Assembly: GCA_937907645.1 (NCBI GenBank)
Contig: CALCWV010000075.1
Span: 1 to 61,063 of the forward strand
Length of the DNA: 61,063 nt
Direction: 5' to 3'
Source: an uncultured Clostridia bacterium
GTDB lineage: Bacteria; Bacillota; Clostridia; Christensenellales; UBA1242
Under the pieces are notes generated by a model. That model had not been told where the DNA came from. It made no database searches and saw nothing but the letters and a program-made list of their open reading frames with translations. A program made the translations under genes and the position numbers. This document shows positions 1 to 9,157 of this stretch, one piece after another; position 1 is the stretch's first letter, and every line of letters starts with the position of its first letter.

Positions 1-21
1 CTTTTTTGTTTTTATTGTATG

Positions 22-49
22 AAAAAGAGATATCTACTTTGATATCTCT
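22..49 (-). terminator. Intrinsic terminator of the MFS transporter gene
   Basis: Stem AGAGATATC (26-34) pairs with GATATCTCT (41-49) around a 6-nt loop. The minus-strand transcript then runs into a U tract (A22-A26). The stop codon of the MFS gene lies inside the stem. Confidence 0.8.
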
Positions 50-1400
50 ATGCTTTTAAATCTTTCTTTGAAAGAATTTCTTTTTCAATCATCTTAACTT
101 CCGAGCTCACTTCTATTGGCTTTGGCTCAACTTTCTCCTCCACATGCACTGCGTTCACATCTGGATGTGCAGCTTTCCATTTCATATCCTGAACGATAAG
201 CTGATCTTCAAGTGCGACTAAGCAAATTGAATATCCGATGTAGCCCACTAAATTAAATCCAAGCACAACATCAATCATAACTTGTGCATCTGGAATAACG
301 AGGCACAAGCACAATAGCAGATATGAGCAAGCTCTCGTGAAACCTGCAAGCATTGCATATGTAGCGTTATGTTCCAGCGAATGATTATGCATAGATAGTA
401 TTCTTATAAGTGATGTCTTTCGCATATCTGTGATTGTTGTGATGAAAAGTCTAAAGAAGTAGTAAACTCCATAGAATACAAGAACTGTAACTAAGCAAGG
501 CTTTATGAACACCGGAATTGCCGCAGCAATTATTAAACTCAGCGAGCCGAACACAAACCACCTAGCAAGCCTTTTGTGATATGTTTTCATGAAAATAAAC
601 ATTGCGATAAGCTGTGCTGCCGTGAAGATTGATTGAACAAGCCCAATCGTGAAGTCATTTCCCTCTGACTGCATAAACACAAGAATTGTGAGAACTGTTG
701 CAATAAGGTCAAACGATATTCCTCTAAATATTCCGCTAAGATAAAGAGTCCTAAGTGGCTTTGTGTCTTCCCCGCCGTTTCTGACTATTTTCCAATATTT
801 TAATAAATTAAATGTCTTTACTCCGCTATTTTTTTCTTTAATGAAAAATGAGAAAATAAATATCAAGATACAAACAACTGCAAGGATAATACACATTGCA
901 GGAAAAGATTTTGTTATAATTGACCCCAGAACTAGTGGGAAGATAGTCTTTGTTAGGAAGATAATTATATTTTTAACAGAAAAATATATTGTTTGATTTT
1001 TACTACTAACAGCATCTGCAAGTAGCGCATTGAATCCCGCATAGAATATTCCATAAGTTAGTCCGGCGAGAAAGCCCAGCAGCCAAATCCAGTTGGTCAA
1101 GCTATCTCCAAGGAAATAGACAAGTATAAATACTCCAGACAGCAAAAATGCCCCAATTGACATGAACACGCCCTTATTCATTTTCATAAGTATTGGAGCT
1201 CCAACGAGGGAAACAAGAGCAATCATGGCATAATATAAGAAATTAAAAAGTGCAACACCTGTATAATCCCCAGGCGTCATTTTCAATATTTTAGATACTA
1301 AGAATGTATCTAAGAATATCATAATAATTGAAATTAAGCCTTCAACAACAATAATCGATGAAGTACTTAATGTAAATATCCCTGCTTTCCCTTTCTTCAT
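48..1400 (-). CDS. Major facilitator superfamily-like membrane transporter
   Basis: A 450-residue integral membrane protein with about 12 hydrophobic segments in two blocks, separated by a charged central loop near residues 190-215, which is the classical MFS 6+6 layout. The C-terminal ~45 residues are hydrophilic and charged, and presumably cytoplasmic. No substrate-defining motif could be recognised, so the substrate (solute or drug) is unknown. The ATG is preceded by a GGAG Shine-Dalgarno about 7 nt upstream, and a strong promoter sits at 1463-1491. It is transcribed alone: the rpoC terminator lies upstream and its own terminator overlaps the stop codon. Membrane localisation is clear; assignment to MFS rests on topology and general sequence character. 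Confidence 0.75.
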   Translation of the reverse strand: MKKGKAGIFTLSTSSIIVVEGLISIIMIFLDTFLVSKILKMTPGDYTGVALFNFLYYAMIALVSLVGAPILMKMNKGVFMSIGAFLLSGVFILVYFLGDSLTNWIWLLGFLAGLTYGIFYAGFNALLADAVSSKNQTIYFSVKNIIIFLTKTIFPLVLGSIITKSFPAMCIILAVVCILIFIFSFFIKEKNSGVKTFNLLKYWKIVRNGGEDTKPLRTLYLSGIFRGISFDLIATVLTILVFMQSEGNDFTIGLVQSIFTAAQLIAMFIFMKTYHKRLARWFVFGSLSLIIAAAIPVFIKPCLVTVLVFYGVYYFFRLFITTITDMRKTSLIRILSMHNHSLEHNATYAMLAGFTRACSYLLLCLCLVIPDAQVMIDVVLGFNLVGYIGYSICLVALEDQLIVQDMKWKAAHPDVNAVHVEEKVEPKPIEVSSEVKMIEKEILSKKDLKA

Positions 1401-1462
1401 TAAATCTCCAAGTTTAGTTTGCCCGATATCCGATGCAAAAATCCGACCTTTTTCTTATTTTA

Positions 1463-1491
1463 AGTATATATTTATATAAGAAATAAGTCAA
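1463..1491 (-). promoter_or_regulatory. Sigma-A-type promoter of the MFS gene
   Basis: Minus strand: TTGACT (1486-1491), 17-nt spacer, TATACT (1463-1468). The predicted 5' leader is about 55 nt. Confidence 0.75.
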
Positions 1492-1590
1492 ATAAACTGC
1501 GAAATTTTATAAAAAAATAGGAATTACTCTCTTTTTTTTGTATATTGTATCCTTAAAATTCTTTTAGGTTTCTTTTTCAAAAAAAGCATC

Positions 1591-1621
1591 AAAAAAATAG
1601 AGACTTTCATCTCTATTTTTT
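1591..1621 (-). terminator. Intrinsic terminator of rpoC
   Basis: Stem AAATAGAGA (1595-1603) with TCTCTATTT (1610-1618), loop of 6 nt, and a run of seven U on the minus-strand transcript. It begins only a few bases after the rpoC stop. Confidence 0.85.
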
Positions 1622-1624
1622 TTA

Positions 1625-4600
1625 TTAAGCTTCTTCCTCATCTTTAACAACGATTGGCATTACTTCTCTATATTTCTTCAAACCTGTTCCTGCTGGAATA
1701 AGTTTTCCGATAATAATGTTTTCTTTCAAGCCCATAAGTTTATCAACTTTTCCTTTGATAGCAGCATCTGTAAGAACTCTAGATGTTTCTTGGAATGATG
1801 CAGCTGACAAGAATGATGTTGTTGACAATGATGCCTTAGTAATTCCTAAAAGAATTCTCTTAGCTGAAGCTGGAACTCCTCCATTTTGGAATACTTCCAT
1901 GTTCTCATCTTCATAAACGCTTGCGTCTACGATTTCACCTGGGAGCAAATTTGTATCTCCAGCATTTTCGATTCTTACTTTACGAAGCATTTGTCTGATG
2001 ATAATTTCAACGTGTTTATCATTAACAATAACATCTTGGCTTCTGTAAACAGAAATAACTTGTGAAAGCAAGTAATCTTGTAATCCCTTCAATCCTTTTA
2101 ATCTAAGTAAATCAGAAGGATTGATAGCTCCGGCTGTAAGTTGTGAACCTGGTTCAACAGTTTCACCATTCTTAACGGTGAGAACAACCGGTTTTCTTAC
2201 TTCATATTCTGTATCGCCTTCGCGGTTAGTAATTGTGATTGTGTAATATTTAGCATCCTCAGTAATTTTTACTTTTCCAGATACTTCTGAAAGTTGAGCT
2301 TCTCCCTTTGGCTTTCTAGCTTCAAAAATTTCTTCTACACGAGGCAAACCTTGTGTAATATCGGCAGCAGCTGCAGATCCACCAGTGTGGAAAGTTCTCA
2401 TTGTGAGCTGTGTTCCTGGTTCACCGATTGATTGAGCGGCGATTGTTCCAACAGCTTCACCAACTTGAACCATATCCTTTCCAGAAAGGTTTCTTCCATA
2501 ACATTTTGCGCAAACGCCATGTTTACACTTACATGTGAGAAGAGATCTAATTTGAACTTTCTTAATTCCGGCTTTTGTAACTGCACTAGCTTGTGCTTTA
2601 GAGATCATCTCGTTTGCTTTTACGATAACTTCTCCTGTTGCAGGATCTACGATATCAGTAACAGCAACTCTTCCATAAATTCTCTCTTCAAGCGTTTCTT
2701 GAACGTTTCCGTCAACAACTAAGTCACTTACCCAAATTCCCTTAACGTTTTCATCAAGGTCAGCGAAGCAGTCTTCAGTTGTTACAACGATATTTTGTGA
2801 CACATCAACTAATCTTCTTGTCAAATATCCAGAATCGGCTGTTTTCATAGCTGTATCCATAAGACCTTTACGTGATCCACGAGCTGACAAGAAGTATTCG
2901 ATAGATGAAAGTCCGCCTGTGAAGTTAGACTTAATAGGTGTATCTACTTTTTGTCCTGAAGCGTTAGATTTAAGTCCAACCATTCCGCAGACAGAGTTCA
3001 ACTGAATGTTGTTACCACGGGCTCCAGATGTAATCATGATTCTGAATGGGTTAAATTCATCAAGTCCATTTACAACGGCATCACTACATTTTGCGTGAGT
3101 ATCTCCCCAGATCTTAATGTTTTCTGTAAGTTTTTCGTCTAATGTGATAAGACCTCTCTTATACATCTTTTCGTTTTCATTTACTTTTGCTTCAGCTTCA
3201 GCAACAAGGCGATCCTTTTCCTTTGGTGTGATAGCATCGTAAACGTTAACTGTGATAGCTGCAAGAGTTGAGTATTTATATCCTAAATCCTTAATCTTAT
3301 CAACTAATTTTGAACATTCGCTTGTTCCAAGAACATCGTATGCTTTTGCAATAATTTGCTTTAATTGTTTTTTCATTACAGGATAGTTAACTTGCAATTC
3401 TGCATAGTTTTCTTCCTTGCTTCTGTCTATGATTCCAAGGTCATATGGAAGAGCATCGTTGAATATTAATCTACCAACAGATGTTGTAACACGTTTAACG
3501 TATTCTTTTCCATCAACAATTTGCTTGTTTCTAACTTGGATTTCAGCCTGCATATGCAATTTTCCAGTGACGTGAGCTTCGATAGCTTCTTCTTTTGAAG
3601 CATAGATTCCGCCCTCACCAAGAGCACCTGGTTTAATAAGTGTTAAGTAGCAGCATCCCAAAACTACGTCCTGAGCTGGTGTAACAACAGGTTCACCATC
3701 AGAAAGTTTCAAAATGTTGTTTGATGCAAGCATTAAAGTTCTAGCTTCTGTTCTAGCCTCAATTGAAAGAGGAACGTGAACAGACATTTGGTCTCCGTCG
3801 AAGTCGGCGTTGAACGCTGCACAGACAGATGGGTGAAGTTTGATAGCTCTTCCATCAATCAAAACAGGTTCGAAAGCTTGAACTGAAAGTCTGTGAAGTG
3901 TTGGAGCACGGTTCAAGAATACTGGGTGGTCTTTGATAACTTCTGCTAAGATATCCCAAACTACTGGTTTTTCTCTTTCGATCATGCGCTTAGCACTCTT
4001 AATATTGTTTGATTTATTTTGTTCAATAAGTTTGTTGATAATGAAAGGTTTGAATAATTCAAGAGCCATTTCTTTTGGCAATCCGCATTGATACATTCTA
4101 AGTTCAGGTCCAACGACAATAACTGAACGTCCTGAATAGTCTACACGTTTTCCAAGCAAGTTTTGTCTGAAACGACCTTGCTTTCCTCCTAACATTGATG
4201 TTAAGGATTTAAGATCTCTTTGTTTTGAACCTTGAACAGCCTTACCTCTCTTTCCGTTATCGATAAGGTTATCAACAGCTTCTTGCAACATTCTCTTTTC
4301 GTTTCTGATAATAACTTCTGGAGCACCAAGGTCCATAAGTTTCTTCAATCTGTTATTTCTGTTAATAACACGACGATATAAGTCGTTTAAGTCTGATGTT
4401 GCATATCTTCCACCATCCAATGGAACCATAGGTCTGATTTCTGGTGGCATAACAGGGATAACATCAAGAACCATCCATGTAGGATCGTTTCCGCTCTTCA
4501 AGAATGAGTCTAAAACTTCCAACTTCTTAATAGCTTTAATGCTCTTTTGTCCCTTCATTTTTGGAAGAGCAGCTTTAAGTTCTTCTGTTTCCTTCTTAAC

Positions 4601-5152
4601 GTCTACTTGTGCAAGCAATTTCTTAATTGCACTTGCGCCCATTTCAGCTTCAAAGCTACCATAGCCATATTTTTCAATAGCATCACGATATTCTTTGTCT
4701 GTAATAATTTGTTTGTAAACAAAATCTGTTTGTTTTGGATCAATAACAACGTAATTTACATAATAAACTACTTGTTCGAGAGTTTTTGGTGTCATATCAA
4801 GAAGAGTTCCAATTCTTGAAGGAACACTTCTAAAGTACCAAAGGTGAGTTACAGGAGCAGCAAGCTCGATATGTCCCATTCTTTCACGACGAACCTTCGC
4901 TCTTGTTACTTCTACTCCACACTTGTCACAGATAACACCTTTATATCTGATTCTCTTATATTTTCCACAATGACATTCCCAATCTTTGCATGGTCCGAAA
5001 ATTTTCTCGCAAAAAAGACCGTCTTTTTCAGGCTTCTGCGTTCTGTAGTTAATTGTTTCTGGCTTAGTTACTTCACCATGAGACCACTCTCTAATCTTCT
5101 CAGGTGAAGCAAGCCCTATTCTAATTGAATCAAAGTTATTAAGTTCAAACAT
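1625..5152 (-). CDS. rpoC: DNA-directed RNA polymerase subunit beta'
   Basis: Catalytic beta' subunit of RNA polymerase, 1,175 residues, a normal length for Firmicutes. Visible landmarks: the N-terminal zinc site (Cys60, Cys62, Cys75, Cys78), the invariant active-site motif NADFDGD near residue 450 whose three Asp bind the catalytic magnesium, the second zinc cluster CKC...CAKC near residues 865-880, and the bridge/trigger region with the QSIGEPGTQLTMRTFHTGG block. Start chosen at MFELNNFDSI because it matches the family N-terminus and is preceded by an AGGGG ribosome site. It follows rpoB after 66 nt and is co-transcribed with it. An intrinsic terminator follows immediately. Confidence 0.99.
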   Translation of the reverse strand: MFELNNFDSIRIGLASPEKIREWSHGEVTKPETINYRTQKPEKDGLFCEKIFGPCKDWECHCGKYKRIRYKGVICDKCGVEVTRAKVRRERMGHIELAAPVTHLWYFRSVPSRIGTLLDMTPKTLEQVVYYVNYVVIDPKQTDFVYKQIITDKEYRDAIEKYGYGSFEAEMGASAIKKLLAQVDVKKETEELKAALPKMKGQKSIKAIKKLEVLDSFLKSGNDPTWMVLDVIPVMPPEIRPMVPLDGGRYATSDLNDLYRRVINRNNRLKKLMDLGAPEVIIRNEKRMLQEAVDNLIDNGKRGKAVQGSKQRDLKSLTSMLGGKQGRFRQNLLGKRVDYSGRSVIVVGPELRMYQCGLPKEMALELFKPFIINKLIEQNKSNNIKSAKRMIEREKPVVWDILAEVIKDHPVFLNRAPTLHRLSVQAFEPVLIDGRAIKLHPSVCAAFNADFDGDQMSVHVPLSIEARTEARTLMLASNNILKLSDGEPVVTPAQDVVLGCCYLTLIKPGALGEGGIYASKEEAIEAHVTGKLHMQAEIQVRNKQIVDGKEYVKRVTTSVGRLIFNDALPYDLGIIDRSKEENYAELQVNYPVMKKQLKQIIAKAYDVLGTSECSKLVDKIKDLGYKYSTLAAITVNVYDAITPKEKDRLVAEAEAKVNENEKMYKRGLITLDEKLTENIKIWGDTHAKCSDAVVNGLDEFNPFRIMITSGARGNNIQLNSVCGMVGLKSNASGQKVDTPIKSNFTGGLSSIEYFLSARGSRKGLMDTAMKTADSGYLTRRLVDVSQNIVVTTEDCFADLDENVKGIWVSDLVVDGNVQETLEERIYGRVAVTDIVDPATGEVIVKANEMISKAQASAVTKAGIKKVQIRSLLTCKCKHGVCAKCYGRNLSGKDMVQVGEAVGTIAAQSIGEPGTQLTMRTFHTGGSAAAADITQGLPRVEEIFEARKPKGEAQLSEVSGKVKITEDAKYYTITITNREGDTEYEVRKPVVLTVKNGETVEPGSQLTAGAINPSDLLRLKGLKGLQDYLLSQVISVYRSQDVIVNDKHVEIIIRQMLRKVRIENAGDTNLLPGEIVDASVYEDENMEVFQNGGVPASAKRILLGITKASLSTTSFLSAASFQETSRVLTDAAIKGKVDKLMGLKENIIIGKLIPAGTGLKKYREVMPIVVKDEEEA

Positions 5153-5218
5153 AACTTTTTCCCCTTTTTGCTTTATATTTTCTCAAGTTTATCTGCGTAA
5201 ACTGAAAATTTGTGTTTA

Positions 5219-8200
5219 TTATTCGTCAAAATCCCCGAAATCATCAAATAAATCGGAATTGTCAATATTCTTTGTTTCTTCTTCAATAACTTCTTTAACT
5301 TCGTCATTAGATTCTTCCTTAACTAAGTCGTCAAAGTCTAATGATAAGTCATCAAAGTTGTGTTCAGCTTCTACAACTGGAGTTACATGATCTTGTTCGT
5401 CCATTGAAAGTTCAGAAATTGAAATTTCTTGGTCGTTATCTGTGAAGATCTTGATATCCAATGCTAAAGCTTGTAATTCTTTAACTAAAACTTTGAATGA
5501 TTCTGGAATTCCTGGTTCAGCGATAGGTTGTCCTTTAACGATAGCTTCGAAAGTCTTAACTCTTCCTACAACATCGTCAGACTTAACTGTGAGCATTTCT
5601 TGAAGAACGTGGCTTGCACCATAAGCTTCAAGAGCCCAAACTTCCATTTCACCGAATCTTTGTCCACCGAACAATGACTTTCCCCCAAGTGGTTGTTGTG
5701 TAATCAATGAGTAAGGTCCGATTGAACGAGCGTGGATCTTAGAATCAACCATGTGTTCAAGTTTAAGCATGTATTTCATACCGATTGTTGTTAAATTGTC
5801 GAATGGTTCTCCAGTTCTTCCATCGTAAAGTTGAACTTTACCATCTGCTGGGAAGTTGTTTTTGATTAACAATTCTTTAATTTCATCACCGTTTGTTCCG
5901 TCGAATACAGGTGTAGCAACCTTCCAGCCTAAGCTTCCTGCTACTAATCCTAAGTGAACCTCAAGAACCTGTCCGATATTCATACGAGATGGAATACCAA
6001 GAGGGTTAAGAACGATATCAAGTGGACGGCCGTTAGCCATAAATGGCATATCAGCCTCTGGAACTACGATAGAAACAACACCCTTGTTCCCGTGACGTCC
6101 AGCCATTTTATCTCCGACTGACAATTTTCTCTTTTGAGCAATTGTAACTCTAACAACTTGTAAAACTCCTGGGTCTAGTTCGTCTTTGTTCTTCTTTGAA
6201 AATACTTGAACATCAACGACTACACCGCCCTTTCCGTGTTTAACACGAAGAGATGTGTCTCTAACTTCTCTAGCTTTATCACCAAAGATAGCACGGAGCA
6301 ATCTCTCTTCAGGAGTGAGTTCTGTTTCTCCCTTAGGAGTAACTTTTCCTACTAGAATGTCGCCCGGTCTAACCTCAGCACCAATTCTAATAATTCCGTC
6401 TTCGTCTAAGTTTTTGAGAGCTTCTTCTCCAAGGTTAGGAATATCTCTTGTGATAGCTTCATCACCAAGCTTAGTTGTTCTGCAAGAAATTTCTTCTTCC
6501 TTCAAGATGATTGTTGTGTATACATCTTCTTTAACTAATCTTTCATTGATGATGATAGCGTCTTCGTAGTTATATCCTTCCCAGTTCATATATCCAACTA
6601 AAACGTTCTTACCTAAAGCAAGTTCTCCGTTTTGTGTTGCATATCCGTCATAAATAACGTCTCCAGCTTTAACTTTCTCACCTTTCTCTACGCAAGGTTT
6701 TTGATTGTTACATGTTTCGCCGTTTGTTCTTTCGAATTTTGTTAATTGATAAGTATCTTCGCTTCCGTCGTCACATAAGATTCTGATTTCATCTGCGCTA
6801 ACGTAGCTTACCTTACCAGAATGTCTTGCAAGACCAACATGTCCACTATCGTGAGCAACTTTGTATTCAAGTCCTGTTCCTACGATTGGGGATTCAGGTC
6901 TAAGTACAGGCACAGCCTGTCTTTGCATGTTAGCTCCCATGAGCGCTCTGTTTGTTTCGTCAGAGTTAACGAAAGGAATAAGTGATGTAGCAACTGAAAC
7001 GAATTGTCTAGGTGATACATCCATATAATCTACTTTGCTTGCTGGAACTATCACAACTGACTCTGCGTGACGGCAGATAACTTGTTTATTAACAAATCTT
7101 CCTTCTTCGTCAAGAGGTTCATTCGCTTGGCAAATAAATGATGTATCTTCAACGTCAGCCATATAATATTTGTAATCTTTTGAAACAACTCCTGTTTCCT
7201 TGTTAACTTTTCTATAAGGTGTTTCTAAGAATCCATATTCATTTACTTTTACATATGAAGCAAGAGTATCAATCAAACCAATGCTTTGTCCTTCTGGTGT
7301 TTCGATAGCACAGATTCTTCCATAGTGTGTGTAGTGAATATCACGAACACCAACGTCCGCTCTTTCCTTCTTAACACCTCCAGGTCCTACTGCAGATGTT
7401 CTTCTCTTTTGAGAAAGGCCTGACAATGGGTTGTTTTGATCCATTAATTGTGATAATTGTGATTGTGCAATAAAATCTCTCAAAGCTTTGTTTACAGACT
7501 TAGGATTGATGATTTGTGATGGTGTAACTTCAGAAAGTTCTTTTCCTTGCAAAGTTTCTTTGATGTTTGCTGTTAACTTTTGAACACCAGTTCTAAATGC
7601 TTTGTTGAATAAATCCCCAACTGTGCAAAGTTTTTTGTTTGATAAGTGGTCAACTTTATCTACTCCAGCGATTCCCTCTAAAACATCGAGATAGCAGCTG
7701 ATTGTAGCTAAAATATCATCCATTGTAAGTGTTGTAATAACTAAGTTCTTGGCATTTTCTTTAATTGCCTCTAATCTCTTTTCCTTAGACTTATTTGCCT
7801 TTAAGATTTGTTGTAATTCTGGATAGTAAACTTCTTCTGTAATTCCAAGTGCTCTTTCGTCGCATGGAATGATGTTTGAAAGTCTAACTCTTGCGTTACC
7901 TCTCATTAAGTGTTTCTTTCCGTTTACTTGTACCCAAACTTCATTAACGCCAGCGTCTTGAACTTTTCTTGCACTCTCTTCTGTGAAGATTTCGCCTGCT
8001 TTTACGATAACTTCGTCGTCTGCGATTACATTTTCAAAAGCAACTAATCCTGGCAAACGATTTGCAAGTCCAAGTTTCTTGTTGAATTTGTATCTACCGA
8101 CTCTTGAGAGGTTGTAGTATGCATCTGTGAAGAAAATCATATTGATCCAGTTTCTTGTAGATTCAACTGAAGGAACATCGGCTGGACGTGTTTTCTTTGC

Positions 8201-8905
8201 AAATTCAAGCAATGCTTCGTCTTGTGATTTTTGAGGTTCTCTTTCAAGAGCCATTCTAATATATTTGTTATCTCCAAATAACTGAGCGATTTCTGTTTCT
8301 GTAAAACCAAAGCATTTTAAGAAAATTCCAATTGAGATCTTGTATTGTCTATCGAATACAATCTTAACAGCTTCGTTAGCTCCCTGTTCAATTTCAATCC
8401 AGAATCCTCTTTCTGGGATCATTTGAGCTCTGAGAGTTGCGTTGTCATCTTTTTCTCTTGTTAAATATACGCTTGGTGCACGAACGATTTGATTCAATAC
8501 TACTCTTTCAATTCCGTTGCAAACAAATGACCCGTTGCTGGTCATTAAAGGCATGTCACCAAAAAATACTTCCTGTTCAGTTGTTTCACCTGTTTCGTCA
8601 ACTACGAAACGAGCTTTAACTTTCATTGGAACAGAATATGTAGCGTTTCTTCTCTTACATTCTTTCAATGTATATTTAGGAGCATCGCCCATTGTAAGTT
8701 CGCCAAAGTACAACTTAGACTTTCCGCTATAGTCTACAACAGGTGAAAATTCATCAAGAACTTCCCTAATGCCGTTTTCAATAAAGTTTTTATAAGAGTC
8801 CTTTTGGATTCCTAGAAGATCTGGCATTGGAGCAATATCTTCATGTTTAGCAAAATTGTATCTTTCTGCTCTTCCATATTTTTCTTTTTTAATACTAATT
8901 GCCAT
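5219..8905 (-). CDS. rpoB: DNA-directed RNA polymerase subunit beta
   Basis: Beta subunit of RNA polymerase, 1,228 residues from the chosen start. An in-frame start 23 codons upstream (8974) exists, but the ATG at 8905 gives the family-typical N-terminus MAISIKKEKYG and has AAGGAG about 8 nt before it; the upstream extension would run through the leader hairpin. The rifamycin-pocket region reads SQLMDQNNPLSGLSQKRR. Gln stands at the position equivalent to E. coli His526 (codon 7409-7411), Leu replaces Phe514, and the normally invariant PEGPNIGLI block reads PEGQSIGLI. The C-terminus carries an Asp/Glu-rich tail of about 60 residues. The gene is first in the rpoBC operon; rplJ/rplL are not upstream, and a giant lipoprotein gene is there instead. 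Confidence 0.99.
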   Translation of the reverse strand: MAISIKKEKYGRAERYNFAKHEDIAPMPDLLGIQKDSYKNFIENGIREVLDEFSPVVDYSGKSKLYFGELTMGDAPKYTLKECKRRNATYSVPMKVKARFVVDETGETTEQEVFFGDMPLMTSNGSFVCNGIERVVLNQIVRAPSVYLTREKDDNATLRAQMIPERGFWIEIEQGANEAVKIVFDRQYKISIGIFLKCFGFTETEIAQLFGDNKYIRMALEREPQKSQDEALLEFAKKTRPADVPSVESTRNWINMIFFTDAYYNLSRVGRYKFNKKLGLANRLPGLVAFENVIADDEVIVKAGEIFTEESARKVQDAGVNEVWVQVNGKKHLMRGNARVRLSNIIPCDERALGITEEVYYPELQQILKANKSKEKRLEAIKENAKNLVITTLTMDDILATISCYLDVLEGIAGVDKVDHLSNKKLCTVGDLFNKAFRTGVQKLTANIKETLQGKELSEVTPSQIINPKSVNKALRDFIAQSQLSQLMDQNNPLSGLSQKRRTSAVGPGGVKKERADVGVRDIHYTHYGRICAIETPEGQSIGLIDTLASYVKVNEYGFLETPYRKVNKETGVVSKDYKYYMADVEDTSFICQANEPLDEEGRFVNKQVICRHAESVVIVPASKVDYMDVSPRQFVSVATSLIPFVNSDETNRALMGANMQRQAVPVLRPESPIVGTGLEYKVAHDSGHVGLARHSGKVSYVSADEIRILCDDGSEDTYQLTKFERTNGETCNNQKPCVEKGEKVKAGDVIYDGYATQNGELALGKNVLVGYMNWEGYNYEDAIIINERLVKEDVYTTIILKEEEISCRTTKLGDEAITRDIPNLGEEALKNLDEDGIIRIGAEVRPGDILVGKVTPKGETELTPEERLLRAIFGDKAREVRDTSLRVKHGKGGVVVDVQVFSKKNKDELDPGVLQVVRVTIAQKRKLSVGDKMAGRHGNKGVVSIVVPEADMPFMANGRPLDIVLNPLGIPSRMNIGQVLEVHLGLVAGSLGWKVATPVFDGTNGDEIKELLIKNNFPADGKVQLYDGRTGEPFDNLTTIGMKYMLKLEHMVDSKIHARSIGPYSLITQQPLGGKSLFGGQRFGEMEVWALEAYGASHVLQEMLTVKSDDVVGRVKTFEAIVKGQPIAEPGIPESFKVLVKELQALALDIKIFTDNDQEISISELSMDEQDHVTPVVEAEHNFDDLSLDFDDLVKEESNDEVKEVIEEETKNIDNSDLFDDFGDFDE

Positions 8906-8946
8906 ATTTTTTCTCCTTAATTTATCGTGGAATAGTGTCTCTAGAC

Positions 8947-8993
8947 AAAAAAAAGGGCGGACGATACAAAACAAGGTATCGCCAAAACGCCCT
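8947..8993 (-). terminator. Terminator-like hairpin in the rpoB leader (possible attenuator)
   Basis: Outer stem AGGGCG (8954-8959) pairs with CGCCCT (8988-8993); inner stem CGATAC (8962-8967) pairs with GTATCG (8976-8981). Eight U follow on the minus-strand transcript (A8947-A8954). It lies between the strong promoter at 9049-9077 and the rpoB start, so RNA from that promoter must read through it. It could terminate the upstream giant-gene transcript, attenuate rpoBC, or both. Confidence 0.75.
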
Positions 8994-9048
8994 AATTATT
9001 TAATTATATAGATTACACACTTCACCACAATACTTATTCAACATAAGC

Positions 9049-9077
9049 ATTTTACACTTATAAAAATGTTTTGTCAA
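9049..9077 (-). promoter_or_regulatory. Strong sigma-A-type promoter for rpoBC
   Basis: Minus strand: TTGACA (9072-9077), exactly 17 nt, TAAAAT (9049-9054). The predicted start near 9042 gives a leader of about 137 nt containing the terminator-like hairpin. Confidence 0.85.
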
Positions 9078-9157
9078 GCGATAATTGTAACTTTTTTTAC
9101 TTTTTCCTATATTTTTTGCCGATTTTCTAGGTAAAAATATTTTTTAGGTAAAAACTA

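Noticed and set aside
8906..8974. Upstream start for rpoB at 8974
   Set aside because: The extension would translate through the leader hairpin, lacks a ribosome site and does not match the family N-terminus.
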